Positions 37,258 to 49,896 of a stretch of DNA of 64,000 nt are shown here, piece after piece (position 1 is the stretch's first letter; each line of letters starts with the position of its first letter). Both the position numbers and the translations under genes were made by a program. Source of the DNA: Panagrolaimus kolymaensis (Eukaryota > Nematoda > Chromadorea > Rhabditida > Panagrolaimidae); contig JAJQJQ010000004.1 in NCBI GenBank assembly GCA_028622995.1, forward strand, positions 3,348,001 through 3,412,000. The letters are read 5' to 3'. The notes below the pieces were generated by a model. That model was not told where the DNA came from, did not search any database, and saw only the letters and a program-made list of their open reading frames with translations.

Positions 37258-38592
37258 ATGTTGGAAACTGTAAAAACAACAATTCGAAAAAGTTTCCGCA
37301 AAAAGAAACTTGATCATTTTCCATTTGAAAAACTTCCACAAAATCTTCAAATCAAAATACTTCAAAATTTATCACCAAAAGATTTAACTAATTTTGCTTC
37401 AACTTCCACAGATTCTGAGAAATTGGTTATTGAAAAGCGTAAGATTTTACCTCGATATGATTTTGAGCAATTATTTATTTGTTATGATCCAAAAGAAAAT
37501 ACTGTATGTTTGAGATGTCAATCGGGTGAAAATAAAACTGTGGTAAGCTCTTTTTGTCTTGATAATAATTTTTGTTGGTTGACCTTTTCGATATTGATTT
37601 TAACCACAACCTCATTCATGCAAACATTCTTTTTTTGTGGGTATTTTTAAAGCGTGCCATATTTTTAGAATAGTTTCTCGAATACATGACTTAACACTTT
37701 TTAGTTTTATTTTTAATTAGGCAAAAATTAGGAGGGTATTTATTAACAGAAAGATGTGTTTAGGGGTTAGTTTTGATGTGCAATAAAAATTTTTTCAAAT
37801 ATTCATGAAATTGTTAGTGTTTTTAGGCAAAACCTAACTTTGGATTTGGGCAAAATTATCACCAAAAAATAATAATAAAATGAAATGTTTTGGGTCAGAG
37901 ATACAGTCAAAATGCTTGGTTTGAATACAAAATTTTTAAGATTCAAGATTTTATTTTCATTTCAAGGATTCTTTAGCTAACAAACTTTCTCTTTTTAAAA
38001 TCCCGCTTATATTTTTTGATTTCATTTCGATTCTTTTTTTTAGAAATCATACCTCATTCACGCTCCACATACAGCTCGTTTTCTTCATTGCCTTAAAATT
38101 CACCAAAATGTCAATTTTCAATTGGGATCATTCACCGATGAAATTCGAGGTGAAAAAACTGTGAAAGTTTATCATAACTTTGAAACTGCACATCTTTTGG
38201 ACCTTCAACTTTCTCTCGTTGAAGCTAAACGAGCATCGGAATTTGTTTTTGAATTGGATACTTTGCTTCCGGTAGTTCTTGAAAATGAATCATGGACTAA
38301 TTGTGCTGCATTTCGAATTGATTCAATCATATTAATTTTTCATGAAAAACTTTATCGTGAAAAAGCTAAAGTTGATTACACTTCCATTGTAAAACGATTT
38401 AAATCACGTTTCACAAATTTACCCAATGAAAAAATGGCTCATCTTTGTCGAAAAGCTGCTCACGAGCTTGAATTAAAACATTATTGTAAAAAATGCATTT
38501 GCGAATCCATTGTTTCTGTTGATTTTCCTATTTTATCATATGAGTTTAATACTTCCATGTTGAGTTTAAATCAAGCTTTAAAGAATTTGTAA
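37258..38592 (+). CDS. F-box protein
   Basis: Two exons, 37258-37542 and 38044-38592, giving 277 aa; the intron is 501 bp, long for this region. After a basic leader (TTIRKSFRKKKLD) residues ~20-60 form an F-box with the typical pattern FEKLPQNLQIKILQNLSPKD...STS. The rest has no recognised substrate-binding repeat: a mixed alpha/beta middle and a C-terminal part with clustered cysteines (HYCKKCICES). F-box proteins bind SKP1-related proteins and deliver substrates to SCF-type cullin-1 ligases. Nematodes have hundreds of rapidly evolving F-box genes, and this one fits that class. Substrate unknown. Confidence 0.7.
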
Positions 38593-39020
38593 CAAAAATA
38601 TTTATAACCAAAATTTTATTGCGTGTTTTGTTTTTCGATTTATTTTATTGGTTTAAAAATTTTGAAAAAAAATCAAATAAAATAATATAAAATAATAATT
38701 TTTTACCATTGAAAAAGAAAATATTTCTGACCCATTTATTTAGGTTTGAAAGAAAAAAAAGTTGAAAGCATTGCAAAAAAAGAAGCTATTTTTTAATCAT
38801 GATTTCAACGGGTTTTTTATTGTTTTGTTTTATGGCCTTTTTGAGTGAGTGTAAAACCGAAGGAAAGGAAAAGTAAATGAAAGCTGAGTTTTTTGAGATA
38901 ACAAAAAGTAAAAAATAAAACTAACTAAAATAAGTGCTACAAAAGTAAGAGACTAGAAATATGTAATAAGAGAGAAATTTTTAAAACCATTGCTTTTATT
39001 TTTGTTGTTTAGAAAAAAAA
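38593..39020. other. Convergent 3' interval
   Basis: 428 bp between the F-box gene (+) and the HtrL-domain gene (-). Poly-A/T runs and AATAAA-like signals only. Confidence 0.5.
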
Positions 39021-42000
39021 TCATTGATTCGGTAATAACTTGAATGCATCGAACCAGCCGCCATTCATAATATTGAACATGCTATGATAATTTACAACAG
39101 TCATTAATAGAGTTGTCTAAAATATTATGAAATTATTAATTAACCATTGAATATGTATTTTAATATTTTTTAATCATCGTTACTATTTCTTGCTTACGTA
39201 AAAGTGTATTGAAGCAAAATTTTAGTTCAAAACTATTTAGTATTTTTTTTAAATATGTTCACAACAAACCTGATCATCATCAGTTTTTCGATCTTCAAGA
39301 AGATCCATAAATGTTTTATAAAAATATCTACGAAATCTATCTATTGTAACCTTATCACCAGCAAGAAGGCCACCAGACATTACAGGCCAATTTTTTCGAT
39401 AAATGTGTTCAATTTTGTAACTAAAAAATATCACTCTTTTATTTTTTAATTAAATATTTATCAAATTTGCTTACTTTGTAACTTTATCTTGTTTTGGTGT
39501 AAGTTTAATAACCGTCATTTTTCCTGGAGGCAAAACAGGATTCCATAATATTGATGGAATCATATTTCTTTCCCCATGAGAATATCCTGCATCAAGCCAA
39601 ATATAATAATCACTATCAAATTTGGATATTTGTGTGGCATTATAAAGTAAATATGGTTTTGAATTTGTAAGAATATTATAATCTGGGTTAATGGATTCTG
39701 GATGAGTTTTCATTGCCTTTTCCCAAGAATCTTGCCAATTTTTTTATTCATCATCCATTATTCCTTTTATTTCATCTCGATAACGTGAAAATGAAAGATC
39801 ATCCAAACCAAAATGAACAAACTAAAAAATAAATGTTAGTTCATGATTTTAAAAATGAAAATGAAATAATTACCTGTATTCTGCTAAAATCCACGAGATC
39901 ACTATGATTTTGAAGATATTCAAGAACTTGTTGATCACCAAAAATGATAAATCTATTTTGAAGTTTAAGAAGATCCATTAAATTTTCTAAATATGTGGAA
40001 TAATGCCGAGTAAATTGAAACCATTCACTTCGACCAATATCCAATAAACCTGTGACAATTACTGGCGCAGAATCACGCTTTTCACGATTCATTGGTGGTG
40101 AAAGTGGAGCAATTTCATTTGAAATTTCGAGAATGTTAGGTTGATGTTGCTGGTTTTGTTGATGATGATGGCCATGATGATGAGTTTGATGTGGGAGGCC
40201 CAGCACTGAGTGATGATGGTGCTGTTGTTGCGGATGAGTAACACCAGGTTGAGGAATTTCAGCCAGCGTTGAAGGGGTTGTTGTTGAAAGCTGTTGACGA
40301 GCTTCATTTTCTCTTTGCCATTGTTCTAATCTTCGCTCATATTCTTCTTTTCTACGTTCTTCATCTTCAATCATTTGTCGACGAGCATCAGCTTCTGATG
40401 GCCTTTGCGGCACTTCAATTCTGGGTTGAGGTCTTTGACGCTCTTGTTCTCGCTGATGGTGCTGTTGTTGATTTTGATTTTGGTGTTTGCGGTGTTGGTT
40501 ATGTTGATGATGCTGGGGATGATCAATAGAATTAATATGAGTATTTTGATGATCAACATGACCACGCCAAACTCCACTTGCTTCTTCAAGGCTATGCCGA
40601 GTAATTGAAAAAGGATCGATTTCATTTGAGATCCCTGGACTTCGAGTTGCTGGCGCCACAGTATGTGAGGTTGAACGCTGTTCTTGTACTTGTCGTAAAT
40701 GAGCCCACGGATCAGCTACTACTTCCGAGGATAATGGTCTCTGTTGAAATGGGTGCTGAATATTGACTGCTGCTTGTTGACGTTGTTGTTGATTTTCAAC
40801 TCGAGGATGATGCCATTGATTGCTTTCATGCAAGGGCGGGATGCGAGGTTCTTCAGGTTGCTGCCTTCTTTCATCCTGTCGATTCCATTCTTGAAGTCTT
40901 CGCTCATGTTCTTCCCTCCTTCTTGCTTCCTCTTCTTGAACCGTTTTCATTCGAAGCTTTTCTTCTTTCATTTGTTTTAATGAGCGTTGTTGAGCATCAT
41001 AAATAGCTTGAGCTCGCTGCTCCAAATCTTCTGGAAGCCTTTCTTTTGTTTCAACTTCTTCTTGTTGTTGCTGATTTAATCTTGATCTTTCTTCCACCAA
41101 AAGCCTCATTCTTTCTTGCTCCCTTCTTTCTTTTTCTCTTTCTATTTGTTCTTGTTGTCTTTGAAGTTCTTCATTTCTTTCCTTTTCAAAATGATGATGA
41201 TGACGAAATTGTGGAGTCCCCACTGGGGCTTGCGTTGGCGTCAATGTGGTTGTTGTATGATGCTGATGATGGCCATGATGTTGGCGATGCTGATGATGTT
41301 GGGTTGATGGTGGCCGATGTCTTGTCGTCGTCGTAACTTGAACCACTAAATTTGTTAATAACGTTGTTGGATTAACTGTTGTTGATTTCGATGATGGCCA
41401 TGATGGTTGAGTTGGCCATGAATTACTCCATGCTGGAGTTTGTGGGTATTGCGGCTGTCTTCTAGTGCTTACATTATCTAGAATTCTCCTTTGGGCCGCA
41501 GTTGGATTTGTTGGGGATGGTGTTGAAGTGAAACGATACCATATTGGTTTCTTCCTTCTCACAACATATCGATTTCGTGGATTATTATGACGATGGCGAT
41601 GCTGGTGATGTTGATTATGGCGATGTTGAGGAGGCCTTTGAATTTCACGAACTTGAGCTCCAAACTCTTGTCTAAGATTTTCCACTGATGAAGAAGGAAC
41701 ACCGAATTCATGCGATGTTGTTTCAAATGAACTCACACTTGATGCTTCTTCAAATGGCACCGACGCGGTTGTTGATTCCCTTGATGAATCATAATTTTGG
41801 CCACTCCCCCCTTCTTCATCACTTAAATATGCTCGATCCGAATATCCTGGGCCGTAACCAGTTTTATAATCATTTTCAAGTAATGGATCTTTAGATGAAA
41901 TAAGTCGAGGATAAATTACATACCACCATAAAGCAAAATGAATAGCAATAATGATAATACTAAATGGAACACAATATCTCGCACGACAAAATATTTCACC

Positions 42001-42030
42001 AAGTCTTCCACCACAACACCGCCTAGTCAT
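39021..42030 (-). CDS. HtrL/YibB-domain membrane protein, interrupted by in-frame TAA
   Basis: Four exons: 42030-39874, 39821-39475, 39420-39270 and 39116-39021, 916 codons plus the stop. Residues ~18-40 form a signal anchor after a Cys/Arg-rich cytosolic start. Residues ~90-640 are a vast low-complexity stalk of His/Gln/Arg/Pro with two long ER/Q-rich helical stretches (EQIEREKERREQERMR). From ~655 the HtrL/YibB-type domain begins (VTGLLDIGRSEW, RFIIFGD, later SDYYIWLDAGYSHG), a poorly characterised family shared by bacteria and nematodes and suspected to be glycan-related. Codon 745 (39744-39746) is TAA, yet the reading continues with family-like sequence (NWQDSW, HPES, NSKPYLL) and two further frame-preserving exons. 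Either a recent null allele or a sequence error. Confidence 0.65.
39744..39746 (-). other. In-frame TAA inside the HtrL/YibB domain
   Basis: The codon falls between MDDE and KNWQ in the second exon. No consensus intron removes it. A 54-base excision using a GTTATC donor and a GCAAG acceptor would keep frame, but both sites are poor and it would delete family-like residues. Confidence 0.7.
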
Positions 42031-45000
42031 CACTGAAGCAGCTATGTTATTTGCCTATGGTTGTTGAAAATAATATTAAAATCTTTTTCTTTTAACAATT
42101 ATTATTCATTCTAATTCTAACGTCAGTAATGGCAAATGGTTATTTGAACCTGAAAAATAAATAAAAATGAGGAAAGAATTTTTAAATAAGTAAGCTTTAT
42201 GAATGGATTTTGAATCTATGTCTATGGCGCACGTTTATTTGTAACACGAAGATGTAAAAAAATGAGTTTTAATAAAAAGGATACAAAGAATGGTTAAAAC
42301 ACATAGAAACAAAGTAACGAGAAATTAACAAAAATTAAAAGTGATTACTTTTGAGATTTAATAATTTCTAAAACTTCAAAAATCGTTTAAAAATAATCTA
42401 CGAAATGAGACTCGTGCTTTACAGAAACAAAAGTGAATAAAGATATGAATTCAAAAAGTTATCTAATTTCAGACTTGTTTTAAAAAAAAATATATGCATA
42501 AAATCTAGCACTAAAAAAGCGGAAAATTTTTGAACGTTTTTTATATTTGCGATCAAAAGCTAAAAGGATCCGTTCAAATTCCAAACTCTCATCTTTTTTG
42601 GGAATGAATCACTAAAGAAAGAAGCAAAAACCCCATAAAAATACAGTTTATAAAATAAATCCTTTTTTATAATTTAATTAACTTTTTTTATGTTTGAAAA
42701 TAAAAATAAAACGTTTCTTTTACAATTTTTTTTACGCTAATCGAAAGAAATAAAAACAAAACCATCAAAAAAGATGGACTTCAAGGAGAGAGAAAAATGC
42801 ATGTGAATCAAAGGTTAAAAAAGAGCCTTTTTGTGATTGCAAAGATAGTAGACACAGACATTAGACCTGTTCACTTAAAAAACCACCATCATCAAAAAAC
42901 ATTCAAAACAAATTTGTAAGAAATCTTCTTCTCCTTATCTTTAGCTTATTTGTAAAGAAAAAATTCAAAACGTAAAAATAAAAGGGACACCAAAAAAAGA
43001 AGAGATAGATTGAAACAGGTTATGAATTAAAAAATTTCTCCCAAAAACAGAAGCATTTTTTTTCTTTAAACTTTTTTTTAAAAAGGCGATATGAATTCGA
43101 GCTAAAATGTCATTTATCGGAAAAGGTGTTTTGTTGTTAAAACAAGCATGACAAAAAAAAAAAAATAACAATAAAAAAAGAATAATATTTAAAAAAATTA
43201 GTCATGGAATCTTTTTTTCTTTCTTGCTTGCGGGAGAAGAAGAAAAATTGAATCAAGCAATGTAATGGATGGAATGCGGCGGTGGTGAGATGGTGATTGT
43301 AGGGTGACGTCTTAATGTGGGAGAAGAAGCACTTCCGGAGAAGAAAAAAATGAAAGGAAGAAATAGGGATTGCCTGTATTATTTTTTTTTGATCAACTCC
43401 CAGTAAGAAGAGAACAAAGGCAAAAGTAAAGGTAATGATCATAAAAGTGGAACATAATTTTTTGTTTAAATACACCCAAAAATCAAAGAATTTTTCAAAG
43501 CAAAAAATAAGAAAGGTTTTTAACTTGCAAAAACTACAAGATTGTATTATCACTTTTTTCATGTTTCATGATAACCAAAATAAATTTTTTTTAACAGTCT
43601 GCAAAGTCAGCAGAATTTATGCTGCTGGAAGCTATTTTTTCTTTTTTCTATCTTCTTTGGGTTCTTCTTCATTATTTTTGGAACGCATTAATTTTAATTG
43701 CAAAGGTTTCAAAAGATAAAACAGCAATGGAGGTCTTTAATTTAAAGAAAGATAAGGAAGCAACGATTTTTGATTGTCAGTTTTAAACAAATAAAAAATT
43801 TATATGGAAGCTTTTTTAGGCTAACGAAGAATCAAACGAAGGTCATTCAAAATATTCATCGGCAGTTACATACAAAGCTGCAGTATAACAAAAAAAATTT
43901 TTAGAAGCAACCGATGAATTACATACATAAAAACTTAATTCAATTAAGTACTTGTTTGAACATGAGCTTACATACATACATAGAAAAAAAGATGAGAAAA
44001 TGGAAAGAGAAAAAGCTAACAAAGAAAGGTGAAATCAAACACCACCAAAAAATTGAAAAAGGTTAGTGGAAGAAACTGCCGACGGCGGCATGTTTCTTTT
44101 CTCTAAAAAACTTTTTTTTACATATGGAGTTTTGCTCAAACAAAGAGCTCGATTTTCCATGTACCCTTTTTGTCTTCGTTATTTTTCTCATCTATGTACC
44201 TTTTTTTAGCCAAAAGAGTTTTTTGGATGAAAAAAGCAAACTTCTTTTTTCCACGGTTTTTTTTGTTTGAAATGTTGTAAAACTTATTTTCTCCAAAAAA
44301 TCTGATTCAATTGTTTTAAAAAAATCTTTCGCGGGCAAATATAAAAACAAAAAGCAAAAAAAAAAGAATGAAAAAAAAAAGTGATCCATCGCGAAACGTT
44401 TTCTATTTTCTACCCTTTTTCATCATCATCATCGCTGCCTATTTTTCATTTTTATCAACACCCATTTTTATGACTTTTTTTGTTGTTGATTTTCTTCGGA
44501 AGCGTTTTCAGTTTCATTGATATGAATTCTGTCAAAAACAGTTTATTTTTTGACAGGTATGAAAAAATAAAGAAAATAGATAAGTTTAGTTTAGAAAAAA
44601 AAGTGTTGTCAAAGCAGTAAAAAAAATCGAGAGAAAAAGTAAGTGCTTACTATACAATACATACCTATTTTTTTTTTAGTTTTTTTACTTTTGAAACAAT
44701 AATAACAAAAACGTGCATGCAGAAAACAAAGTAGTAGTAACAAGAAGGGTTGACAGAAGGGTTTTTATTTGTTCAAGCAAATGGTATTTATGATGCTAAT
44801 CGCAGAACACAAAGAAATTACAAATAAAATAAAATAAACTTAAAAGATTGCATGTGGATTCAAAAAATTAAAGAAAATTAAAAAATATTGGAGGTACTTG
44901 TATTTCATAAAGGGAAGTGATTAGTAAAATTGGATCGAAAATCTTAAATAAAATAAATTTTTGTAATTGCAAAGGGGAAAATGTCATCGAAAAAGATTCA

Positions 45001-47818
45001 AGGAATTTAGACAATAAATAATAAAATCTTCGAAATACGTTAAAATTTTGGTAGCTAAACAAAAAAAAAAGGAAAATTTTATGATGATCCTCCTACAGTA
45101 AGATTTTATTCTAAAATTTTTAAATAAAAACTTATAAGCAAAGTTCAAATTTTTTTTAATAAAAGCTCTTAATTCAATGACCAAAAAAAGAAGAAAATGA
45201 GAGCAGCTGAAAGAGAAGGAAAATAAAGAAGGATTTGAATTAGCACGCAAAATAAAAATAAAAAGGTAAACGTAAGTCCATCATTTTTTTTGGAGAGTCC
45301 ATCATCACATCAAAGCTTTCTCAATCTCTTTTGCAAAAAAGAAAAAAAGAAGTGCGCGAACAACCTTTGAGACACGAACAAAAATATATAAATGAGCGCT
45401 TCACGTTTTTATTTTTGCAACCTGAGCAGTCTTTATCCAAGCTTCTTCTTCAAGTTCAAAATCGCATATATTTTTTTTACGTAATGTTTGCACTCGAACA
45501 GAAGCAGCAGCAACCATCATCATCATCAACCGCTGCTGCAACAAAGCCAATACCAACACCGAAAGCTTTTTCTCAGGTTAACTTTTTTGAAGAAAAAATG
45601 TAATTTCGAAGTTCATTCTTCTTCTTTTTTTGCTTCTTCAAAAATTCCAAGCAACCGATTGAAAAGCGAATAGAAAAAAATTTAGGAGATGAAGCAGTCG
45701 AAAGAGGATGAGACTCATTTGCACTTATTTTTCACGACCATCTCCAAATCAACAAAGTATGTAAAATTAGTAGTAGCACCCGACGACCGATCAACACAAA
45801 TAATTCTCGCTTTTCTTTGATGATGATGAAAAAAATAAAAGTTAAAAACTCTTGAAATTATCGCTGTTGTTAGCGCAACATTGGTTTTTAAAATAAAAAA
45901 AGGAATTTCAACAATTTTTTTTAGATAGGCTTTTCAAAGAAAAATGGGCAAAATCAAAAAAAAATCAGGTACTTTTCAAAAAATGAACAACAACATTCCC
46001 AGGAGAGGGATGAGAAGGAAAAGAACTTCAAAGGTTAAACAAAAAATTAAAAAGTGCCCAGACACGAAAAAAATTATATGTAAATTAGGTAGGTGATGTC
46101 TCATAAAGCATACCAACAACAAAAAAAGAGTGAACGAAAAAGTGAATGGAAAATTTTTTTAAAAGGAAACAAAAACGGACGAAAAAAAAGTTGCAACAAT
46201 ATATTCATCGGACAAAACGGAAAAAATGGCTGATTTGAAACAGGAGGAGTAGCAACAAACCAACAAGATCGTTTTTTTGTTTTTGATATTTTAGATCATC
46301 GCCATCATCGAATAATAATAAAAACCAAATCCATTTTGCATAAAAAAAAAGAAAACCTTTGAAGGAGGCCGCTTTGAAGGGATTTCATAAAAGTTATACG
46401 TTTGATAAGCAAATATCATCAAGCCATTTTTTCGATGCCATTAAAAATAAAGTTTCTTTTTTTTATTGCAAATATCTGGAGAAAAAATTATATATCAAAG
46501 TTTTCAAGTTTTTGAATATTGCAATAACATATCCGTCGAGTGATATCGTACTTATATGTTTTTTTATTATATGTATGTATGTATCAGTTAATATGATTTC
46601 GTGAAATCGATAAGTAATTTTTATTTTTGCTACTCACTTACATCAAATTTATTTTATTTTTTAGACCAGTAATTTGTCATTTTATGCTTATCACATGTTC
46701 ACTTTTATAAATATGCCATTTTTCAATAATTACTGTAGCTTCCAATAATTTAATATTCCAAAGAAATTTTCTTGAAAGTTAACAAAATAAACTAATTTGG
46801 ATTTTTAATTTCTCACATCTTGAAATGTTTACGGTAATCATGCAATTTAACGTTTAGCAGCAAAAAATATATTTAATTCTGTATTTTTTCTTCTTCCTCT
46901 TTTTTCCATTTGCATTAAAATGTTTGTTTGTGGTGGTGCTGCTGCTGTAGACATACATATTTTATCACCTTTTGACGCTTTGACTTTTTAGCCTCATTAA
47001 CGAAGCTTATTTTTTCCTTTAAAATAAGAAAAAAGGAAAGCTTCGTCATTCGACTACGACTGCTCTTGTCAAAGTTGCAGCTAAAGGAAATCCTTCTCGA
47101 TAAGCTTGAAACTTTGATGCTTCTTCGTTTTTTTTAAATGCTTTCACACATTTTTTTCATTTAAATAAACGGGTGTTTCTTTTTTTCTTTTTCTTCAAAG
47201 TGATGAAAAAATTGTTGCGTGCGCGAAAAAGAAATTTGAAGCTTAAAAGATTTTTTCTTCAAAGATTAGCGCCTTAAAAATAGCATCAACATCATCAGCA
47301 GCAATAGGCAGGCATAAAAAAAGGAATTATAAACGAGTAACAGAAAGGAGAAATGCCATAGATTTACTTATTTGACACAAAAATTGGTGAAACACTAAAA
47401 GAAAGCTTTTTTTTTTTTGCTTCATGCTTTTAAGAGAGGCGCAAAAATCAGTTAATTATTCATTTGTTCCAAGCATGTTTTTTTTTTGCTCCCGCTGCAT
47501 CGGCTCCCCTTTTTTAGAAGTTGAGTTAGCTAGCTGTTGTTGCTGGTATTGCAGCGGCAGAAAAAGGCTTCGCAAATGAAAAAAGCTTTTTTTCTTTTCT
47601 TTTTTGCCTTCCTCCATTTTATTTAAACCCTAAAAAGTTGTATTTTCTTGAAAGGAGTCGCGTTTCAAATCTTCCTTGTTTTTTGCTCACTTTTTTCTTT
47701 CATTTACATACAATTGACTAAAATTTTAGTTTGTATTTTCATTCCATCATCCTTCAACAAAAAATTTACCTGAATGTAAATAATACTAAATATTATTTTG
47801 CTTGTTTTTTGTTTCAAA
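42031..47818. other. 5.8-kb gene-free region upstream of the globin gene
   Basis: By far the longest stretch without a recognised gene. It is full of A/T homopolymer runs and tetranucleotide repeats such as ACATACAT (43920-43980) and ATGTATGT (46570-46582). A possible isolated first exon lies at 45484-45576 (Gln/Ser/Thr/Pro-rich, ends CAG before GTTAAC). A small hairpin, ACGAAGCTT...AAGCTTCGT, lies at 47000-47046. It may hold the regulatory DNA of the globin gene, non-coding RNA, or unrecognised small exons. Confidence 0.4.
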
Positions 47819-49664
47819 ATGGGAAACCAATCATCTAATTCTTTATCTTCAACAACAACAGCATTAAATTCTGGTGTAAGAAGTGAAAAACTTTTGAGAA
47901 GAAATAAACGAACAGCTTATCATGCCTCTCAGCAACAACAACAATTGATACCATCATTTTCGGGTGGTGGAGTTTTTCCATCTGAAGCTCGAACCAACCG
48001 TTCTCGATCTCTTGAACCTCAATGTGCTGAAGCTGTAAAAGTTATTGAACATAGTCAAAGTGCAAGATATCCAAGAAATAGAAGGATAAGAGAGAAAAAT
48101 AATTTTCTATCTCCTGATTCGGCTGCTATTTTACCTGAAGAAAAAGTTCAAACAGGTAAACTTGGAAAAGTGAAAGGATAAATTTAAAAATTGTTATGGT
48201 ACTTTAACTTTTGAAACAAATACCATTTTTAGTTTATTTTTATCCATAAACATTATTAATCTTTGGTGAGCTAAAGAAACAATTATCGTAATGAAAAAAA
48301 AATTTCCTTTGCTTTTAACTTTAGAAGAAAAAAAACACCATTCTTTATTCACTTTTTTCATGGTTGAATTTTAAATTTTGTCACATTTTTTTTTACTTTT
48401 TACAAACAACAGAAAAAAAACTTTTCATGGTCATTTTCGAAGCAAAAAAAAGCAATTAGCACCAATTTTAAAAATAAAATTCTTTCAAACAATTTTCTGC
48501 CATTTTACTATTTTTTTCTTCTTTTTCTTCACAAAAGTATTTTTAGAGGAGGATGAAATCACAATATGCAATACGGGTTTAACGCAACATCAAAAATTAA
48601 TATTACAAAAAATTTGGATGATCGCAGGGCCACGAGAAATTGTGGAATGTGGAAAAAGTATTTTATCACATCTTTTGAGAACGAATTCAACTTTATTTGG
48701 AATATTTCATTTACCTCAATGCCCTGAAAATGAACTTCAAGCTTTACCAGGGTTTATTCGACAAGCAGCAAATTTTGCAATGGTTTTTGATTTTGTTATG
48801 ACAAATATTATTGATGATATTGAAAAAGTTTGCTTTGCATTGGAAGTAAGTACATACATATATCGTAGAATTAAAATTTAGACTGCTCTTTTGAGAAATA
48901 TTTTTATTAATTTTTCAACAACAAAATTTTTCAATTTCATTCTAAAAACATTAGTTAGCTAACCTTTACGCCATCTTCCCATGATCGAGAGATCATTGAA
49001 TGGTTATTTTTCCTGACCAAACAAAAAAACTAAAATTATAAAAATGAACGTTTAGTCATATTTTTAATCTTCATTAAATACCTTTATGCAAGTTTCTGTT
49101 TGCAAAGTTCCAAATGAGTTATAATTCTAGCACATTTTTTTAAAGACCGAACTATACAAATAAAAATAAACCCAATGAAAGCTTAGAAAATTAAAATTGA
49201 TTTATCGTTAGAAAAATATCAAAAACCTTTGTGAACTAACATTTTTAAAACCATAAACTATTCCTTTATTTTAATCTCCATGATCCTTCGAAACATAGAA
49301 CCGTAGCTTCCAATGTTTTCAAATCCCGAAACTTTTAAAAAGAGGAAGCAAATAAAGATAATTTAAATTTTAAATTTCTTCATTTAAAACAACGCTAGCA
49401 TAAGTATCAAACATTTAAAAAATACCAATATTTCAGAGCCTTGGAAGACATCACACTGAACTTGGATTCAGAATAGAATCATCTATGTGGTCGCTATTTC
49501 AAAGGGTAATAGAAGATAATCCACCCAAAGCTGTTCATCAAAATGCATCAGGTCATGTAACATGGAAAATAATGGTATCATTTATTATCAGACAAATGAG
49601 AGTTGGATATAATAAAGCTTTGGAAGAACAACAAGAAGCAGCAGCAGCGAATACTCACCCTTGA
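47819..49664 (+). CDS. Globin with N-myristoylation signal
   Basis: Three exons: 47819-48155, 48547-48845 and 49437-49664, giving 287 aa. The protein starts MGNQSSNS, a good N-myristoylation signal (Gly2, Ser6). About 110 disordered, basic residues follow (RRNKRTAYH, NRSRSLEPQ). The globin fold spans ~120-275: helix A LTQHQKLILQKIW, helix B/C ending near FGIFHLP, helix E around FIRQAANFAMVFDF, and the proximal-His segment LGRHHTELG with His218 as the likely heme ligand. The helix-E position opposite the heme is not a clear His, so a Gln or non-canonical distal residue is likely. The tail ends in EEQQEAAAANTHP. Long N-terminal extensions and acylation are known among the many nematode neuronal globins, so membrane-bound redox or gas signalling is plausible. 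Confidence 0.8.
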
Positions 49665-49896
49665 GAATAAAGAAAAAAAACGCACACATGTGCTTGTTTG
49701 TATATTTATTTTTTATGTCATGTTTTCCAACTTTTTTTTAAAAATAATTTTCAAAACAATTAAATTTAATAAAGAGACACAACCTATTGGCAACACTTTT
49801 TATTATAAGAAATAATTAATATTATCTTATGCGTAAGGAAAGAGAGAGAACACAGCCGCCGTCAGCGATTAAGAAAAATAAAATTCTGTAATAAAT

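Noticed and set aside
39874..40100. Horizontal transfer of the HtrL/YibB domain from bacteria
   Set aside because: The gene has ordinary introns and composition, and the family is already known in nematodes.
41046..41336. Long open frames opposite the HtrL-domain gene
   Set aside because: They are frame shadows of the His/Gln/Glu-rich stalk, whose codons read as Leu/Val/Met-rich on the other strand.
43920..43985. ACATACAT-type repeats as a CRISPR or satellite array
   Set aside because: They are short simple tetranucleotide repeats without unique spacers.
45484..45576. Gln/Ser/Thr/Pro-rich open frame ending CAG before GTTAAC
   Set aside because: It looks like an exon, but no downstream acceptor gives an open continuation; joining toward the globin exon (acceptor near 47729) hits a stop. 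Kept only as a remark.
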